A stretch of DNA of 64,000 bases from Deinococcus radiotolerans (GTDB taxonomy: Bacteria; Deinococcota; Deinococci; Deinococcales; Deinococcaceae), in assembly GCF_014647435.1 (NCBI RefSeq), contig NZ_BMPE01000001.1, positions 992,001 through 1,056,000 of the forward strand, written 5' to 3'. Shown here piece after piece: positions 42,956 through 56,848 of this stretch. Within the stretch, counting starts at the first letter, position 1. The number at the start of each line of letters is the position of its first letter. The position numbers were made by a program, and so were the translations under genes. The notes beneath the pieces were generated by a model, which did not search any database, was not told the origin of the DNA, and saw only the letters and a list, made by a program, of their open reading frames with translations.

Positions 42956-43909
42956 TTACGCGGTGCGTTCGCGGGAGCGGGGCTGGTAGCCGGGGGGCGT
43001 GTCACCCTCGCCCGCGAAGAGGCTGGTGGTCAGGTAGCGCGCGCCGGTGTCGCAGGCGATGGTGGCGACGCGCTTGCCGGGCCCCAGGCGGCGGGCGACC
43101 TCCAGCGCGGCCCAGGCCATGGCGCCGCTGCTCATGCCGACGAACACGCCTTCCTCCTGCGCCAGTCTGCGGGCCAGGGGGTAGGCGTCCTCCTCCCACA
43201 CGTCCACGACGTCGTCAATGACGCTGCGGTCGAGGTTGTCCGGGATAAAGCCGGGGCCCATGCCCTGGAAGCCGTGCGTGCCCATCTCGCCGCCGGTCAG
43301 GACGTTGCTGCGGGCGGGTTCGCACGCGATGATCTGCACGTCCGGGTTCATGCGTTTGAGGTACCGGCCGACGCCGCTGATGGTGCCGCCGGTGCCGCTG
43401 CCGTACACGAAAGCATCGATGCGGCCATGCATCTGCTCCCACAGTTCGGGGCCGGTGGTGCGTTCGTGCACGGCGGGGTTGGCGGGGTTTCCGAACTGGT
43501 TCATCATGACCGCGCCGCGCTCCTGCACGAGCTTCTCGGCTTCCTCGATGGCGGCCAGCATGCGGCGGGTGGGGTCGGTGAGGATCAGTTCGGCCCCGTA
43601 GGCGACCAGGGTGCGTTTACGTTCCTCGCTCATGCTGGCGGGCATGCACAGGATCAGCTTGTAGCCCTTGGCCGCGGCGACCTGCGCCAGGCCGATGCCG
43701 GTGTTGCCGCTGGTGGGTTCGACGATGGTCCCGCCGGGTTTCAGGACGCCGCGCCGCTCGGCGTCCTCGATGAGGCCCAGGGCGGTGCGGTCCTTGATGC
43801 TGCCGCCGGGGTTCTGACCTTCGAGTTTCACGAACACGTCGGCCATGCCGGGCTCGACGACGCGCGTCAGTTGCAGGAGGGGGGTGTGCCCGATGAGGGA
43901 CTCGATCAT
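42956..43909 (-). CDS. cysK: Cysteine synthase A
   Basis: The protein has 317 residues of the fold II PLP family. The PLP lysine is K39 in GGSIKDR; PTSGNTGIGLA binds the substrate carboxylate and GSGTGGTISGVGRYLK the phosphate; GMSSGA is also conserved. It joins sulfide with O-acetylserine to make cysteine. The start has TATCCT 7 nt upstream. It stands alone, with no cysE or sulfate genes nearby. Confidence 0.95.
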   Translation of the reverse strand: MIESLIGHTPLLQLTRVVEPGMADVFVKLEGQNPGGSIKDRTALGLIEDAERRGVLKPGGTIVEPTSGNTGIGLAQVAAAKGYKLILCMPASMSEERKRTLVAYGAELILTDPTRRMLAAIEEAEKLVQERGAVMMNQFGNPANPAVHERTTGPELWEQMHGRIDAFVYGSGTGGTISGVGRYLKRMNPDVQIIACEPARSNVLTGGEMGTHGFQGMGPGFIPDNLDRSVIDDVVDVWEEDAYPLARRLAQEEGVFVGMSSGAMAWAALEVARRLGPGKRVATIACDTGARYLTTSLFAGEGDTPPGYQPRSRERTA

Positions 43910-43916
43910 GGCGTTC

Positions 43917-43922
43917 AGGATA
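43917..43922 (-). promoter_or_regulatory. -10 box of cysK
   Basis: TATCCT on the minus strand, 7 nt before the ATG at 43909. Confidence 0.55.
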
Positions 43923-44030
43923 GGCGCTGCCGGGCCGGGCGGTGGTGGCGGCGCAGACAGGTCGCCCCGGATGCACTGAGCGTCCGCCCGCGCCTAGGCT
44001 GGCGGGGCGGACGCGGCTGGGGCTAGGGTC

Positions 44031-45833
<1,803 letters not shown>

Positions 45834-45852
45834 GGGGTCTCCGGGGTGGGCG

Positions 45853-45987
45853 TCAGAAGCCCAGGTTGAGCAGGCCCTGCGGCTTGAGGTACAGGAAGTA
45901 CACCAGCAGGAACAGGACGATGAGCAGAATGAGGACGAGCAGGATTCGACTGCCGCTGCCTCCGGGTTTGCCTTTCAGTCGGGTCAT
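45853..45987 (-). CDS. 44-residue single-span membrane protein
   Basis: A short frame [20 protein letters not shown]... with one long hydrophobic helix (about 15-34) and a short end [10 protein letters not shown]. ggagg lies 4 nt before the ATG. It is the first gene of a unit with the PRC-barrel gene. Basic, Gly-rich N-terminus and orientation suggest the N-terminus is inside. The frame is short but its codon use, ribosome site and spacing argue that it is real. Confidence 0.65.
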   Translation of the reverse strand: MTRLKGKPGGSGSRILLVLILLIVLFLLVYFLYLKPQGLLNLGF

Positions 45988-46092
45988 GGGGCCTCCAAGA
46001 CCGAGTGTATGGAGCGCCGCTCAGGGTTCTGTGGGGAGCCACTGACGCTGGCTTGACTGAACCTTGCGGCCCCCTTTAAGCACAAGGGGGGC

Positions 46093-46098
46093 TAGCCT
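46093..46098 (+). promoter_or_regulatory. -10 box of the P-loop/enolase operon
   Basis: TAGCCT, 6 nt before the ATG at 46105. Confidence 0.5.
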
Positions 46099-46104
46099 GA
46101 GCGC

Positions 46105-46895
46105 ATGAGTGCTGCTGCTTCGGCCCTGCCTTTTCTGCGTGCGTCTGGCGCGCCGCCCGCCGAGTTCGAGCGTCCGCTGTCGGACCTGCCGCTGACCGTG
46201 CTGGTGGGCGTGACCGGGGTGGGTAAGAGCACCGCGCTGGCCGCCCTGACGGGCACGGACGCGGGCATGCGGGTGCTGCCGGACCGGCGTGAGGTGACGG
46301 ACACCGTGATGATCCTGCCCGCCACGGGTGGCGCGCCGGTCCGGGACCGCGAGGACCGCTTCCGGCTGACGGCGGCGTACCGTGACGCGCATCCGGGCGG
46401 CATGGCGCAGGCGCTGGGGTCGCTGCTGGCGGACGTGCGGCACTGGGGCGAGGCGCCGGTGTTCGATGGGCTGCGCGGGCTGGAGGAGGTGCGGTTCGCA
46501 GCGCAGGCGTTCCCGGCGTGGCGGTTCGTGGCGCTGGGCGCGCCGGACGCGGTGCGGGTGCGGCGGCTGCTGGGCCGCGCGGACGCGTTCGATCAGGTGG
46601 GCGCGGGTGGGGGCGGCGCGCTGCGCGAGGACCTGGGGGCGCTGACGGGCGTGGACGCGGTGTTCACCCCGGCCGAACTGGATGACCTGGCGGCGCTGGC
46701 GCAGGCGGGATTCGCCCCGGCGGATGTGCTGGCGAAGGTGAAGATCGTGGTGTCCGAACGCCGCAACTACGACCCGGTGGCAGCCGAGGCGTTCCTGCGG
46801 ACGCTGCCGCCCGCGCGGGCGCTGGTGCTGGACACCGTGGCGCTGGACCCGGCGGGTGTGGCGGCGGCCGTGCGCGCCTGGGCCGGGGGTGAAGC

Positions 46896-46899
<4 letters not shown>
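46105..46899 (+). CDS. P-loop NTPase of unknown function
   Basis: The protein has 264 residues. Walker A is GVTGVGKST at 35-43, after strand LTVLV. No GTPase NKxD, ABC signature or clear Walker B is seen; [14 protein letters not shown] and a helical second half follow. The size and early P-loop resemble nucleotide or small-molecule kinases. It overlaps the enolase-superfamily gene by 4 nt (GTGA), so it may act on the same substrate or on its transport. I do not recognise the family. Confidence 0.65.
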
Positions 46900-47987
<1,088 letters not shown>

Positions 47988-48087
47988 AGGGCCTGTGTAG
48001 GCAGTTCCAGTCGCATAAACCCCCGGGCATCATCTGAAGCAGGATCTGGGTCATATGCCTGTCATGGTTGTCCTTCAATAATGAGGT

Positions 48088-48354
48088 ATGGCTCAAGAGA
48101 TGCTTAACGCACTGCTGCTGCCGCTGCTGTTCAGCATGGCGGGCGGCACCTTCGTCTTCCTGCGGCGCCCCGAGGCCCGCCAGCAGGGTCTGCTCGTCAT
48201 GATCCTCTTCCAGCTGGTCGGCGCCGCCGGGTACACCCTGCAGTCCACCCTGGAAGTCTTCGCGCTGCTGTGCGTGCACGCCCTGTTCGTGCTGGTCCTC
48301 ATGACCCGCCACCTGCAAACGCCACACGTGGCACCCCAGACCAGCGGCGACTGA
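48088..48354 (+). CDS. Small membrane protein
   Basis: The protein has 88 residues with three hydrophobic segments (about 5-24, 33-52, 55-73) and a polar tail. It is followed by a perfect hairpin, which supports a real transcription unit. gagg lies directly before the ATG at very short spacing. No family recognised. Confidence 0.65.
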   Translation: MAQEMLNALLLPLLFSMAGGTFVFLRRPEARQQGLLVMILFQLVGAAGYTLQSTLEVFALLCVHALFVLVLMTRHLQTPHVAPQTSGD

Positions 48355-48370
48355 CCCCGACCCTCCCACC

Positions 48371-48400
48371 CGGGCGGCCCCTGCACCGGCGGGCCGCCCG
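48371..48400 (+). terminator. Terminator
   Basis: Perfect hairpin with arms cgggcggccc and gggccgcccg and a 10-nt loop, 17 nt after the small membrane protein gene. Confidence 0.65.
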
Positions 48401-48448
48401 CCGCCGTCGACCGTGAGGGCCGCCGCAGCCTCAGCGGGCGCGGGCGGG

Positions 48449-48454
48449 TACACT
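48449..48454 (+). promoter_or_regulatory. -10 box of clpS-clpA
   Basis: TACACT, 7 nt before the ATG at 48462. Confidence 0.55.
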
Positions 48455-48461
48455 CGGGCGC

Positions 48462-48779
48462 ATGACGCGCCGGGACCTCGACTCGCGCACCCAGACGCTG
48501 GAACGCACGCACACGCAGCGGCCCCGCCTGTTCCGGGTGCTGCTGCTGAACGACGACTACACCCCCATGGAATTCGTGGTGATGGTGCTCAGGCGGTACT
48601 TCCGCAAGGCCGAGCAGGAGGCCGAGCTGATCATGCTGGCCGTGCACCACAAGGGGCAGGGCGTGGCCGGCGTGTACACCCGCGACGTGGCGGAAACGAA
48701 GGTCGCGCAGGTCATGAACCACGCACGCCGCGACGGGCACCCCCTGCGCGTCGTGGCCGAGCCGGAGGCGGACGCATGA
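48462..48779 (+). CDS. clpS: Clp protease adaptor ClpS
   Basis: The protein has 105 residues. [23 protein letters not shown] is the ClpS core with the N-degron pocket ([10 protein letters not shown]), followed by [20 protein letters not shown]. ClpS hands N-end-rule substrates to ClpA. Its stop overlaps the ATG of clpA (ATGA), the classic clpS-clpA operon. Confidence 0.95.
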   Translation: MTRRDLDSRTQTLERTHTQRPRLFRVLLLNDDYTPMEFVVMVLRRYFRKAEQEAELIMLAVHHKGQGVAGVYTRDVAETKVAQVMNHARRDGHPLRVVAEPEADA

Positions 48780-50992
48780 TTGGCGATCATTTGCAGGTCA
48801 CGATCGGCCGCGCGGCGGACTACGCGCGCGAGGCCGGGCATGAGCTGGTCACGCTGGAGCACCTGCTGCTGGCGCTGACGCACGATCCGGAGGCGCGTGA
48901 GGCGCTGCTGGCGGTGGGCGTGGACGTGGAGCGGCTGCGCGAGGATCTTCAGGCGCTGCTGGCGGAGTTCGAGGTGGTGCCGGATGCCGAGCCGGACTTC
49001 ACGCTGGGCGTGCACCGGGTCGTGGAGGGCGCGGTGTTGCAGCTGCACGCGAGCGGGAAGGGGCATGAGGTCGCGGACGGCGCGCGGGTCCTCGTGGAGT
49101 TGCTGGAGGAACCGGACAGTCCGGCGCGTGCGGTGCTGGAGGCGCGGGGGGCGTCGCGGCTGGACGTGCTGAGTTTTGTGTCGCACGGCGCGGCGAAGGT
49201 GCCGGGTCGTGAGCGGGAGCGGCGCGTGGCGGGCGTGGACGGCCCGGCCCCCGAGGCGCCGGAGGCGGAGGTGGACCCGCTGGAGGCCTACGCCGCCGAC
49301 CTGACGGCGCAGGCGCGCGCCGGGGCGTTCGATCCGGTGATCGGGCGCGTGGCGGAACTGGAGCGGGTGGTGCATGTGCTGGCGCGGCGCGGGAAGAACA
49401 ACCCGGTGCTGGTCGGCGAGCCGGGTGTGGGCAAGACCGCGCTGGCCGAGGGCCTCGCGCAGCGGATCGTGGACGGTGAGGCGCCGGGCTTCCTGCGGGG
49501 CGCGTCGGTGTTCGCGCTGGATCTGGGGGCGCTGCTGGCCGGGACGCGCTACCGGGGTGATTTCGAGGCGCGTCTGAAGGCGGTCCTTGCCGCGCTGGAC
49601 GGGCAGAACGCGGTGCTGTTCATCGACGAGCTGCACACGCTGGTGGGCGCCGGGGCGACCGAGGGCGGCAGCGTGGACGCCGCGAACCTCCTCAAACCGG
49701 CCCTCGCGCGGGGCAAGCTGCGGGTGCTGGGGGCGACCACCCCGGCGGAACTGCGGCACCTGGAGAAGGACCGGGCGCTGTGGCGCCGCTTCCAGACCGT
49801 CGAGGTGCCCGAGCCGGGAGAGGAGGACGCGCTGAAGATCGTGCAGGGCCTCGCGCCCCGCTACGAGGCGCACCACGGGGTGGTGTTCACGCCGGACGCG
49901 CTGGACGCGGCGGTGCGGCTGTCGGTGCGGCACCTGCGCGACCGCTTCCTGCCGGACAAGGCCATCGACGTACTGGACGAGGCGGGCGCGGCCCGCAGCA
50001 GCGCCGGGACAGGCGGTACCATCGACGTGCCGGACATTGAGGGCACGGTGGCCCGCATGGCGCGCGTGCCGCTGGGGGCCGTGAAGGCCGAGGAGGTCAT
50101 GTCCCTGGCGACCCTTGAGGCTGACCTGAAGGCGCGGGTGTTCGGGCAGGACGCGGCGGTGGGTGCCGTGGCGAGCGCTGTGAAACTGGCCCGCGCGGGC
50201 CTGCGCGACCCGAATAGACCGCAGGGGGCGTTCCTGTTCGCCGGGCCGACCGGGGTGGGCAAGACCGAACTGGCCCGCGCGCTGGCCGAGCGGCTGGGCA
50301 TTCACCTGGCGCGGTTCGACATGAGCGAGTACCAGGAGGCGCACACGGTCGCGCGCCTGATCGGGGCGCCCCCCGGGTACGTGGGCTTCGATCAGGGCGG
50401 GCTGCTCACGGACGCGGTGGCGAAGCATCCGCACGCGGTGCTACTGCTGGACGAGATCGAGAAGGCCCACCCGGACGTGTACAACGTGTTCCTGCAACTC
50501 ATGGATCACGGGACGCTGACCGACCACACCGGGAAGAAGGTGGATGGGCGCGGCCTGATCCTGGTGTTCACCACGAACGCCGGGGCGGCGGACGCGTCGC
50601 GGCCCGCGCTGGGCTTCGGGCGGGTGGGCCGCGCGGGCGAGGAGGCGGAGGCCGTGAAGCGGACGTTCACGCCGGAGTTCCGCAACCGCTTGGATGGGGT
50701 GCTTCACTTCGCGCCGCTGTCGCCGGAGGTAATGGGCGGCGTGGTGGACAAGTTCATCCGCGAGTTGCAGGTGCAGCTGGAGGAACGCGAGGTGGCCCTG
50801 AGCGTCACGCCCGCGGCGCGCGCGCGGCTGGCGGCGCTGGGGTACGACCCGCTGATGGGCGCCCGGCCCCTGGCGCGCGTGATCGAGGCGCAGCTGAAAC
50901 GCCCGCTGGCGGACCTGATGCTGTTCGGCCGCCTGAAGGGTGGCGGGCGGGTGCGGGTCGGCGTCAAGGATGGGAGCTTCACTTTCACTTAA
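48776..50992 (+). CDS. clpA: ATP-dependent Clp protease ATPase subunit ClpA
   Basis: The protein has 738 residues: N-domain with two Clp repeats (1-145), AAA module 1 with Walker [10 protein letters not shown] at 214-222, AAA module 2 with GPTGVGKTE beginning at 490 and Walker [12 protein letters not shown], and a C-terminal small domain. There is no ClpB-type middle coiled coil. ClpA unfolds substrates and feeds them to ClpP. Gene order after clpS confirms ClpA rather than ClpC. Confidence 0.95.
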   Translation: MIGDHLQVTIGRAADYAREAGHELVTLEHLLLALTHDPEAREALLAVGVDVERLREDLQALLAEFEVVPDAEPDFTLGVHRVVEGAVLQLHASGKGHEVADGARVLVELLEEPDSPARAVLEARGASRLDVLSFVSHGAAKVPGRERERRVAGVDGPAPEAPEAEVDPLEAYAADLTAQARAGAFDPVIGRVAELERVVHVLARRGKNNPVLVGEPGVGKTALAEGLAQRIVDGEAPGFLRGASVFALDLGALLAGTRYRGDFEARLKAVLAALDGQNAVLFIDELHTLVGAGATEGGSVDAANLLKPALARGKLRVLGATTPAELRHLEKDRALWRRFQTVEVPEPGEEDALKIVQGLAPRYEAHHGVVFTPDALDAAVRLSVRHLRDRFLPDKAIDVLDEAGAARSSAGTGGTIDVPDIEGTVARMARVPLGAVKAEEVMSLATLEADLKARVFGQDAAVGAVASAVKLARAGLRDPNRPQGAFLFAGPTGVGKTELARALAERLGIHLARFDMSEYQEAHTVARLIGAPPGYVGFDQGGLLTDAVAKHPHAVLLLDEIEKAHPDVYNVFLQLMDHGTLTDHTGKKVDGRGLILVFTTNAGAADASRPALGFGRVGRAGEEAEAVKRTFTPEFRNRLDGVLHFAPLSPEVMGGVVDKFIRELQVQLEEREVALSVTPAARARLAALGYDPLMGARPLARVIEAQLKRPLADLMLFGRLKGGGRVRVGVKDGSFTFT

Positions 50993-51059
50993 TTGCGTGT
51001 ACTGGACGTAAAGATTCCCTGGCTTTCTCCTCACATGAGAAGCGCGGGGAATCGGGAAG

Positions 51060-51488
51060 ATGACAGGCATGAAACCCACCCTGCTGGCCCTCCTGACCGC
51101 TGCCCTCCTCGCCTCCTGCGCGCCGAAGACCGAGTCCACCGAGACCTCCACCGACGGCACCACCACCACCACCACGACCGACACTGGCGTGGCCGCTGAC
51201 AGCACCATGAACAACAACGACAGCGCCAACGCCAGCGAGGAAGCGGACATGGCCGCTGGTGACGGCCTCGAAGGCATGGTCATGAACTTCGACGGCACCG
51301 CTAAGACCTTCGGTCTGAACGAAGACGACAAGAACTACGAAGTCAGCGTGACCGACACCACCACCTACGAAGGCAACGCCACCACCGCCGACGACTTCTT
51401 CGGCACGGACCGCAACAACGCGAACGTCGCCGTGGAAGGCGAGATCGAAGGCACCAAGCTGGTCGCCAGCAAGATCACCCTCAACTGA
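51060..51488 (+). CDS. Small lipoprotein with Thr-rich linker
   Basis: The protein has 142 residues, or 139 from the ATG at 51069 (MKPTLLALLTAALLASC), a lipoprotein signal peptide ending at the cysteine. A Thr/Asp/Asn-rich spacer with a run of seven Thr follows, then an acidic beta-rich domain (about 70-142: LEGMVMNFDGTAKTFGLNEDDKNYEVSVTDTTTYEG) similar in style to DUF5666/OB-type domains. Base use is less GC-rich than neighbours. A tetraloop terminator follows. Confidence 0.7.
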   Translation: MTGMKPTLLALLTAALLASCAPKTESTETSTDGTTTTTTTDTGVAADSTMNNNDSANASEEADMAAGDGLEGMVMNFDGTAKTFGLNEDDKNYEVSVTDTTTYEGNATTADDFFGTDRNNANVAVEGEIEGTKLVASKITLN

Positions 51489-51506
51489 ATCACCCCACAC
51501 GCCGGG

Positions 51507-51533
51507 CCGGGTTCCTTCGGGAGCCCGGTTCTG
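51507..51533 (+). terminator. Terminator with UUCG tetraloop
   Basis: ccgggttcc - ttcg - ggagcccgg followed by ttctg; one G-U pair in the stem. Confidence 0.75.
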
Positions 51534-51542
51534 CCGTGACGC

Positions 51543-51548
51543 TAGGCT
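51543..51548 (+). promoter_or_regulatory. -10 box of the second acetyltransferase gene
   Basis: TAGGCT, 6 nt before the ATG at 51555. Confidence 0.55.
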
Positions 51549-51554
51549 GGGTGG

Positions 51555-52121
51555 ATGACCGACGTGCTGATCCGCCCCGCCCACCCCTTCGACGCGGCGT
51601 TTGCCGTGCCGCTGATTCAGGCGACCATCGGCCGTATCGGACTGGCCCTGACCGGAGCGGCTGCCGACGTGAAGGCCGAGCGGGCCCTGCTGGGCTTCTA
51701 CCCTCTGCGCGGCAACCGCCTGAGTTTCGAGCATCAACTGATCGCGCAGTCGCCTGCCGGGGAGCCGCTGGGCCTGATTCTCGCGTACCCCGGCGAGCAC
51801 GCTGAAGCGCTGGACGAGCCGTTCCGCGAGCGGCTGCGCGCGCTGGGCCTGCCGGGCCGCGTGGAGTCCGAGGGCACGCCCGGCGAGCTGTACGTGGACA
51901 CCCTGGCCGTCACAGAGGCCGCGCGTGGGCGCGGCACCGGGGGGCAGCTGCTGGACGCGGCCGCCGAGCGCGCTGCCGGACTGGGGCTGCACCGGGTGGG
52001 CCTCCTGGTCGAGGACGGCAATCCGGCCGCGCGGCTGTACGCCCGGCAGGGTTTCCGCCCGGCAGGGACGCGCGTGCTGGCGGGCGGGACGTACACGCAT
52101 CTGGTGCGCGACCTGACCTGA
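51555..52121 (+). CDS. GNAT family N-acetyltransferase
   Basis: The protein has 188 residues. GELYVDTLAVTEAARGRGTGGQLLDAAAERA is the acetyl-CoA binding core (RxxGxG), and VEDGNPAARLYARQGF closes the fold. No substrate clue. It is monocistronic, and the LCP gene follows with its own -10 box. Confidence 0.85.
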   Translation: MTDVLIRPAHPFDAAFAVPLIQATIGRIGLALTGAAADVKAERALLGFYPLRGNRLSFEHQLIAQSPAGEPLGLILAYPGEHAEALDEPFRERLRALGLPGRVESEGTPGELYVDTLAVTEAARGRGTGGQLLDAAAERAAGLGLHRVGLLVEDGNPAARLYARQGFRPAGTRVLAGGTYTHLVRDLT

Positions 52122-52163
52122 CCCTCCCCCTTAGGGTTGATCCGCACGGGGGGTGCCGGGCGG

Positions 52164-52169
52164 TATGCT
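52164..52169 (+). promoter_or_regulatory. -10 box of the LCP gene
   Basis: TATGCT, 6 nt before the GTG at 52176. Confidence 0.5.
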
Positions 52170-52175
52170 CCGCGC

Positions 52176-53321
52176 GTGCGCACTCCGGTTGTGGTTGGTC
52201 TGGTGGTCCTGGCGGGCGTGGTGGCGGTCGTGTCGCCCGCCGCGCCGTTTCTCGCGCGGTACGGCACGCTGCCACGCAAGGCCGCTGGGCCGGTCAATCT
52301 GGTGCTGGCGGGCATGGACGTGGACTACAATGACCGCGCGCCCGTCTGGCCCTACCCCCCCAAGGAGGATCCGTACGCGGGCCGCACGGACACGCTGATG
52401 CTCGCGCAGGCGTGGCCGGACGGACGGGTGAACCTGCTGAGCATCCCGCGCGACTCGTGGGTGAACGTCCCGAAATCCGGGTGGGGCAAGATCAACGGCG
52501 CCAACCGCAGCGGCGGTCCCGAGGGGCTCATGCAGGCCGTGCAGGACCTGACGGGCCTGCCGGTGGACGGGTACGCGCTGCTGAACCTGAACGCGGTGCC
52601 CGCCCTGGTGGACGCGGCGGGGGGCGTGACGGTGGACGTGGGGCAGGTCATGAAGTACGACGACAACGCCGGGAACCTGCACATTGACCTGAAGCCCGGT
52701 CGGCAGCGCCTCAGTGGCGAGCAGATGGTGGGCTTCCTGCGCTTCCGGCACGACAACATGGGCGATATCGGGCGGATCGCGCGGCAGCAGCAGTTCGTGG
52801 GGGCGCTGGGGGCGCAGGTGCGGAGCCCGCTGAACGTGTGGCGGCTCCCGCTGATGGTCGCGGCCATCGACCGGAACATGAAGTCGAACCTGACCCGCTC
52901 GCAGGTGGCGGCGCTGATGGGCGCGGGCCTGAGCGGCGTGAAGATCAAGACGCATCAGGTGCCCGGCAACTTCGGATACCGGGGCGCGGCGAGCATCTGG
53001 GAGGTAGACCGCGCGGCGCTGGGCGCGCTGGTGGCCAAGAATTTCCGTGACCCGAACGATCCGCGGTCGCTGGGCGTGGCGGTCGTGAACACCGACGCCC
53101 CGGACGGCAGCGCCCGCCGAATGAAGGAGCGGCTGGAGGGCTTGGGGTACGCGAACGTCTGGATAGTGAACGAGACGCGCGGCCCGGCGAAGACCACCGC
53201 ATCGGGCGCGGCGGCGGCGCGGGTGCTGCGCGACGTGGGCTTCGGGACGGTCACGGAGCAGCCGCTGGCCTCCGGCGCGGACGTGACGGTGCGCCTGGGC
53301 TCGGACACGCCTGCCCCCTGA
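52176..53321 (+). CDS. LytR-CpsA-Psr (LCP) family cell-envelope ligase
   Basis: The protein has 381 residues from the GTG at 52176; TTG 52137 would add 13 residues. One membrane segment (about 3-22) is followed by the LCP domain: LVLAGMDVDY, GRTDTLMLAQAWPDGRVNLLSIPRDSWVNVP, GWGKINGANRSGG, and FLRFRHDNMGDIGRIARQQQFV with the arginines that hold the polyprenyl pyrophosphate. A LytR_C-like domain ends it (SLGVAVVNTDAPDG..RMKERLEGLGY). LCP enzymes attach glycopolymers to peptidoglycan; the acceptor polymer in Deinococcus is not evident here. Confidence 0.9.
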   Translation: MRTPVVVGLVVLAGVVAVVSPAAPFLARYGTLPRKAAGPVNLVLAGMDVDYNDRAPVWPYPPKEDPYAGRTDTLMLAQAWPDGRVNLLSIPRDSWVNVPKSGWGKINGANRSGGPEGLMQAVQDLTGLPVDGYALLNLNAVPALVDAAGGVTVDVGQVMKYDDNAGNLHIDLKPGRQRLSGEQMVGFLRFRHDNMGDIGRIARQQQFVGALGAQVRSPLNVWRLPLMVAAIDRNMKSNLTRSQVAALMGAGLSGVKIKTHQVPGNFGYRGAASIWEVDRAALGALVAKNFRDPNDPRSLGVAVVNTDAPDGSARRMKERLEGLGYANVWIVNETRGPAKTTASGAAAARVLRDVGFGTVTEQPLASGADVTVRLGSDTPAP

Positions 53322-53384
53322 GGGCCGCAGCAGAAGGCGAGGGGGGCCACGACCGGTTTCCCTCGCCTGTCCATTGATCCCCTC

Positions 53385-53413
53385 TTGATCTGAAACGATT
53401 TAGACCGTACTGT
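53385..53413 (+). promoter_or_regulatory. Promoter of the glucosidase gene
   Basis: ttgatc (53385-53390), 17-nt spacer, TACTGT (53408-53413), then 7 nt to the ATG. The spacer holds gaaacgattt, which could be part of a sugar-regulator operator. Confidence 0.5.
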
Positions 53414-53420
53414 GCTGGGC

Positions 53421-55019
<1,599 letters not shown>

Positions 55020-55050
55020 GGGGACGTAGGGAGCGGGGACAACAGGGAGA

Positions 55051-55080
55051 GGGGGAGGTTGTCCGGTGACAGCCTCCCCC
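55051..55080 (+). terminator. Terminator of the glucosidase gene
   Basis: Arms gggggagg (55051-55058) and cctccccc (55073-55080). It lies inside the coding part of the convergent minus-strand gene. Confidence 0.5.
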
Positions 55081-55487
55081 CTCCTCTGCTGCTGCGGCAA
55101 GCGGGGGTGGATCTTCACCCCCAGCCCACCCGGCCCGTTCAGGCACTCATACGGGTAGCGCGTCACGCGCCCAGTCTTCAAGCTCGTCAGTTCGCCCCGC
55201 ACCTTCCAGATCTGCGCGGTGACGGGCGTCACGCTGAGGAGACGATTGGCCGGTCCCTCTGCCCCGTACAGCTTGGCGAGATTCAAGCGCGCGTGAGCCA
55301 CGCACTCCCGCGTGATCGCCTGCGGCTCCGGCAGCGGATCGTCCTGGCGGAAGGTCACCACGGGGGACTGCGCTGTCCTCCCGTCGTGCGCGGCCCGCAG
55401 GCTCACGCCGAGCATCACGGCCAGCAGGACGCACGCCAGCACCGGTCCGGTCCTCTGCATCGTCGTCATCCCAGCCTCCTCTGCTCA

Positions 55488-55529
55488 GGAGGGGGTGGGG
55501 TCCGTCACGCGACGAAGCCCACCCCCTCC
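55488..55529 (-). terminator. Terminator of the DedA gene
   Basis: 12-nt arms ggagggggtggg and cccaccccctcc, 18 nt downstream of the stop on the minus strand. Confidence 0.55.
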
Positions 55530-55546
55530 AGTTCCCACGTTCAGTG

Positions 55547-56137
55547 TCAGGTCGCGCGGCGGGCCTGCATGACCTTCAGCAGCACGGGCACGATGCTGAT
55601 TACGACGACGCCACCCACGATGAGCAGGATGTAGCGGTCCAGGTGGGGAATGCGGTCGCCCAGGAAGTAGCCCAGGGCGGGGACGCTGACGCCCCACAGG
55701 ATCGCGCCGAGGATGTTGTACAGCGTGAACGGTGCCAGGGGCATGCGGCTCACGCCGGCCATGGTGGGGACCAGGGTGCGGACGACCGGCACGAAGCGGG
55801 CGAGCACGACGGCCAGCCAGCCGTAGCGGGTGAAGAACAGTTCGGCGCGGGTCACGTACTCGGGCTTGAAGTACCGGGCGTCCTGGTTGGCGAAGATGCG
55901 CGGCCCGAACCTTCCGCCGATGAAGTACCCGGCGACGCAGCCCAGGACCGCGCCCGCCACGACGGCCGCCATGATGCCCCCGAGGCTCAGGGCGCCCCCG
56001 GCGGCGAGGACCCCGGCGGCCAGCAGCAGGGTGTCGCCGGGCAGGAAGAAGCCCAGCAGCAGGCCCGTCTCCGCGAAGACGATGGCGAAGAGGCCCACGT
56101 AGGACGCGGAGAGGATCAGGCTGGTCAGGTCGTGCAT
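55547..56137 (-). CDS. DedA family membrane protein
   Basis: The protein has 196 residues and about five membrane segments. Family marks: [22 protein letters not shown], then GGRFGPRIF and [21 protein letters not shown]. DedA proteins are proton-linked and move undecaprenyl or other lipids across the membrane (SNARE-associated/VTT superfamily). The ATG at 56137 has TAGCCT 8 nt upstream; longer upstream frame is not credible. Confidence 0.9.
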   Translation of the reverse strand: MHDLTSLILSASYVGLFAIVFAETGLLLGFFLPGDTLLLAAGVLAAGGALSLGGIMAAVVAGAVLGCVAGYFIGGRFGPRIFANQDARYFKPEYVTRAELFFTRYGWLAVVLARFVPVVRTLVPTMAGVSRMPLAPFTLYNILGAILWGVSVPALGYFLGDRIPHLDRYILLIVGGVVVISIVPVLLKVMQARRAT

Positions 56138-56145
56138 ACCCGCGC

Positions 56146-56151
56146 AGGCTA
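56146..56151 (-). promoter_or_regulatory. -10 box of the DedA gene
   Basis: TAGCCT on the minus strand, 8 nt before the ATG at 56137. Confidence 0.5.
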
Positions 56152-56201
56152 GCGCGTCCCGGCGGAGCGGGCCGTCCGCCATTGGTTGTGGGGCGTGCCG
56201 C

Positions 56202-56774
56202 TCAGCGGGCGCGCAGGTTCGTGGTGTTTCCAGCGGTGTCGGTCACGACAATGTCGGCCCAGATGCCGGTCGTCTCGGCGTAGAACTCGACCTCCTTGCC
56301 GGGCGTGATGTTCAGGCGGTTGCCGTCCACGCTGATCTGCGCGACGCGGACGTTGTCGCTGGCGACGCCGGACACGCGGATGACGTTGCCGCTGCGCTCG
56401 AAGCGGGTGACCTTCACGGTGGGCCGCGCCGGGTCCACGCTGACGGGCAGCACGAGTTTGCCCTCGTTGCCGGCGGCGTCGCGGGCGGTGATGGTGTACT
56501 GCCCGGTCGGGGTGGACAGCACCGCCTGGAACTGGAAGCGGGCGATCTTGCGGCTGCCGGGCTGGATGGGAATGGTCTTGCCGTCCACGCGGATGTCCGT
56601 GACGCCCATGTCGTCCAGCACGTAGCCCTGCACCAGGAAGCCGTTGGCGGTGCGGGTGGCGCCGGTGTCGGTGACGCTGATGCGCGGCGTGAAGTTGTCC
56701 GTGGTGCGGGCGCAGCTGCCCAGCGTGAGGCTCAGGGTGGCCCCCAGCAGGGCAAGGATGGGGGCTCGGCGCAT
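56202..56774 (-). CDS. Lipoprotein with Ig-like repeats
   Basis: The protein has 190 residues. [21 protein letters not shown] is a lipoprotein signal peptide. Two Ig-like beta domains follow, each ending in the [10 protein letters not shown] / [10 protein letters not shown] motif typical of bacterial Ig (Big) repeats and with [13 protein letters not shown] / [14 protein letters not shown] at matching places. It is a surface or periplasmic binding protein; partner unknown. Confidence 0.8.
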   Translation of the reverse strand: MRRAPILALLGATLSLTLGSCARTTDNFTPRISVTDTGATRTANGFLVQGYVLDDMGVTDIRVDGKTIPIQPGSRKIARFQFQAVLSTPTGQYTITARDAAGNEGKLVLPVSVDPARPTVKVTRFERSGNVIRVSGVASDNVRVAQISVDGNRLNITPGKEVEFYAETTGIWADIVVTDTAGNTTNLRAR

Positions 56775-56782
56775 ACAGCGGG

Positions 56783-56788
56783 AGTATA
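56783..56788 (-). promoter_or_regulatory. -10 box of the Ig-like lipoprotein gene
   Basis: TATACT on the minus strand, 8 nt before the ATG at 56774. Confidence 0.55.
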
Positions 56789-56835
56789 CCGGGGCGGAGG
56801 CAGACGGGCGGGACGCGCGCATGAGGGTGGGCGCT

Positions 56836-56841
56836 TAGAAT
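56836..56841 (+). promoter_or_regulatory. -10 box of hisZ-hisG
   Basis: TAGAAT, 7 nt before the GTG at 56849. Confidence 0.55.
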
Positions 56842-56848
56842 GCCGGGC

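Noticed and set aside
48557..50434. Minus-strand open frame of 625 codons opposite clpA
   Set aside because: Arg/His/Gln-rich shadow; clpA has both AAA modules in place.
51140..51185. Tandem acc/acg codon repeat as a possible microsatellite
   Set aside because: It encodes the Thr-rich linker of a lipoprotein; such linkers are common and need no repeat mechanism.
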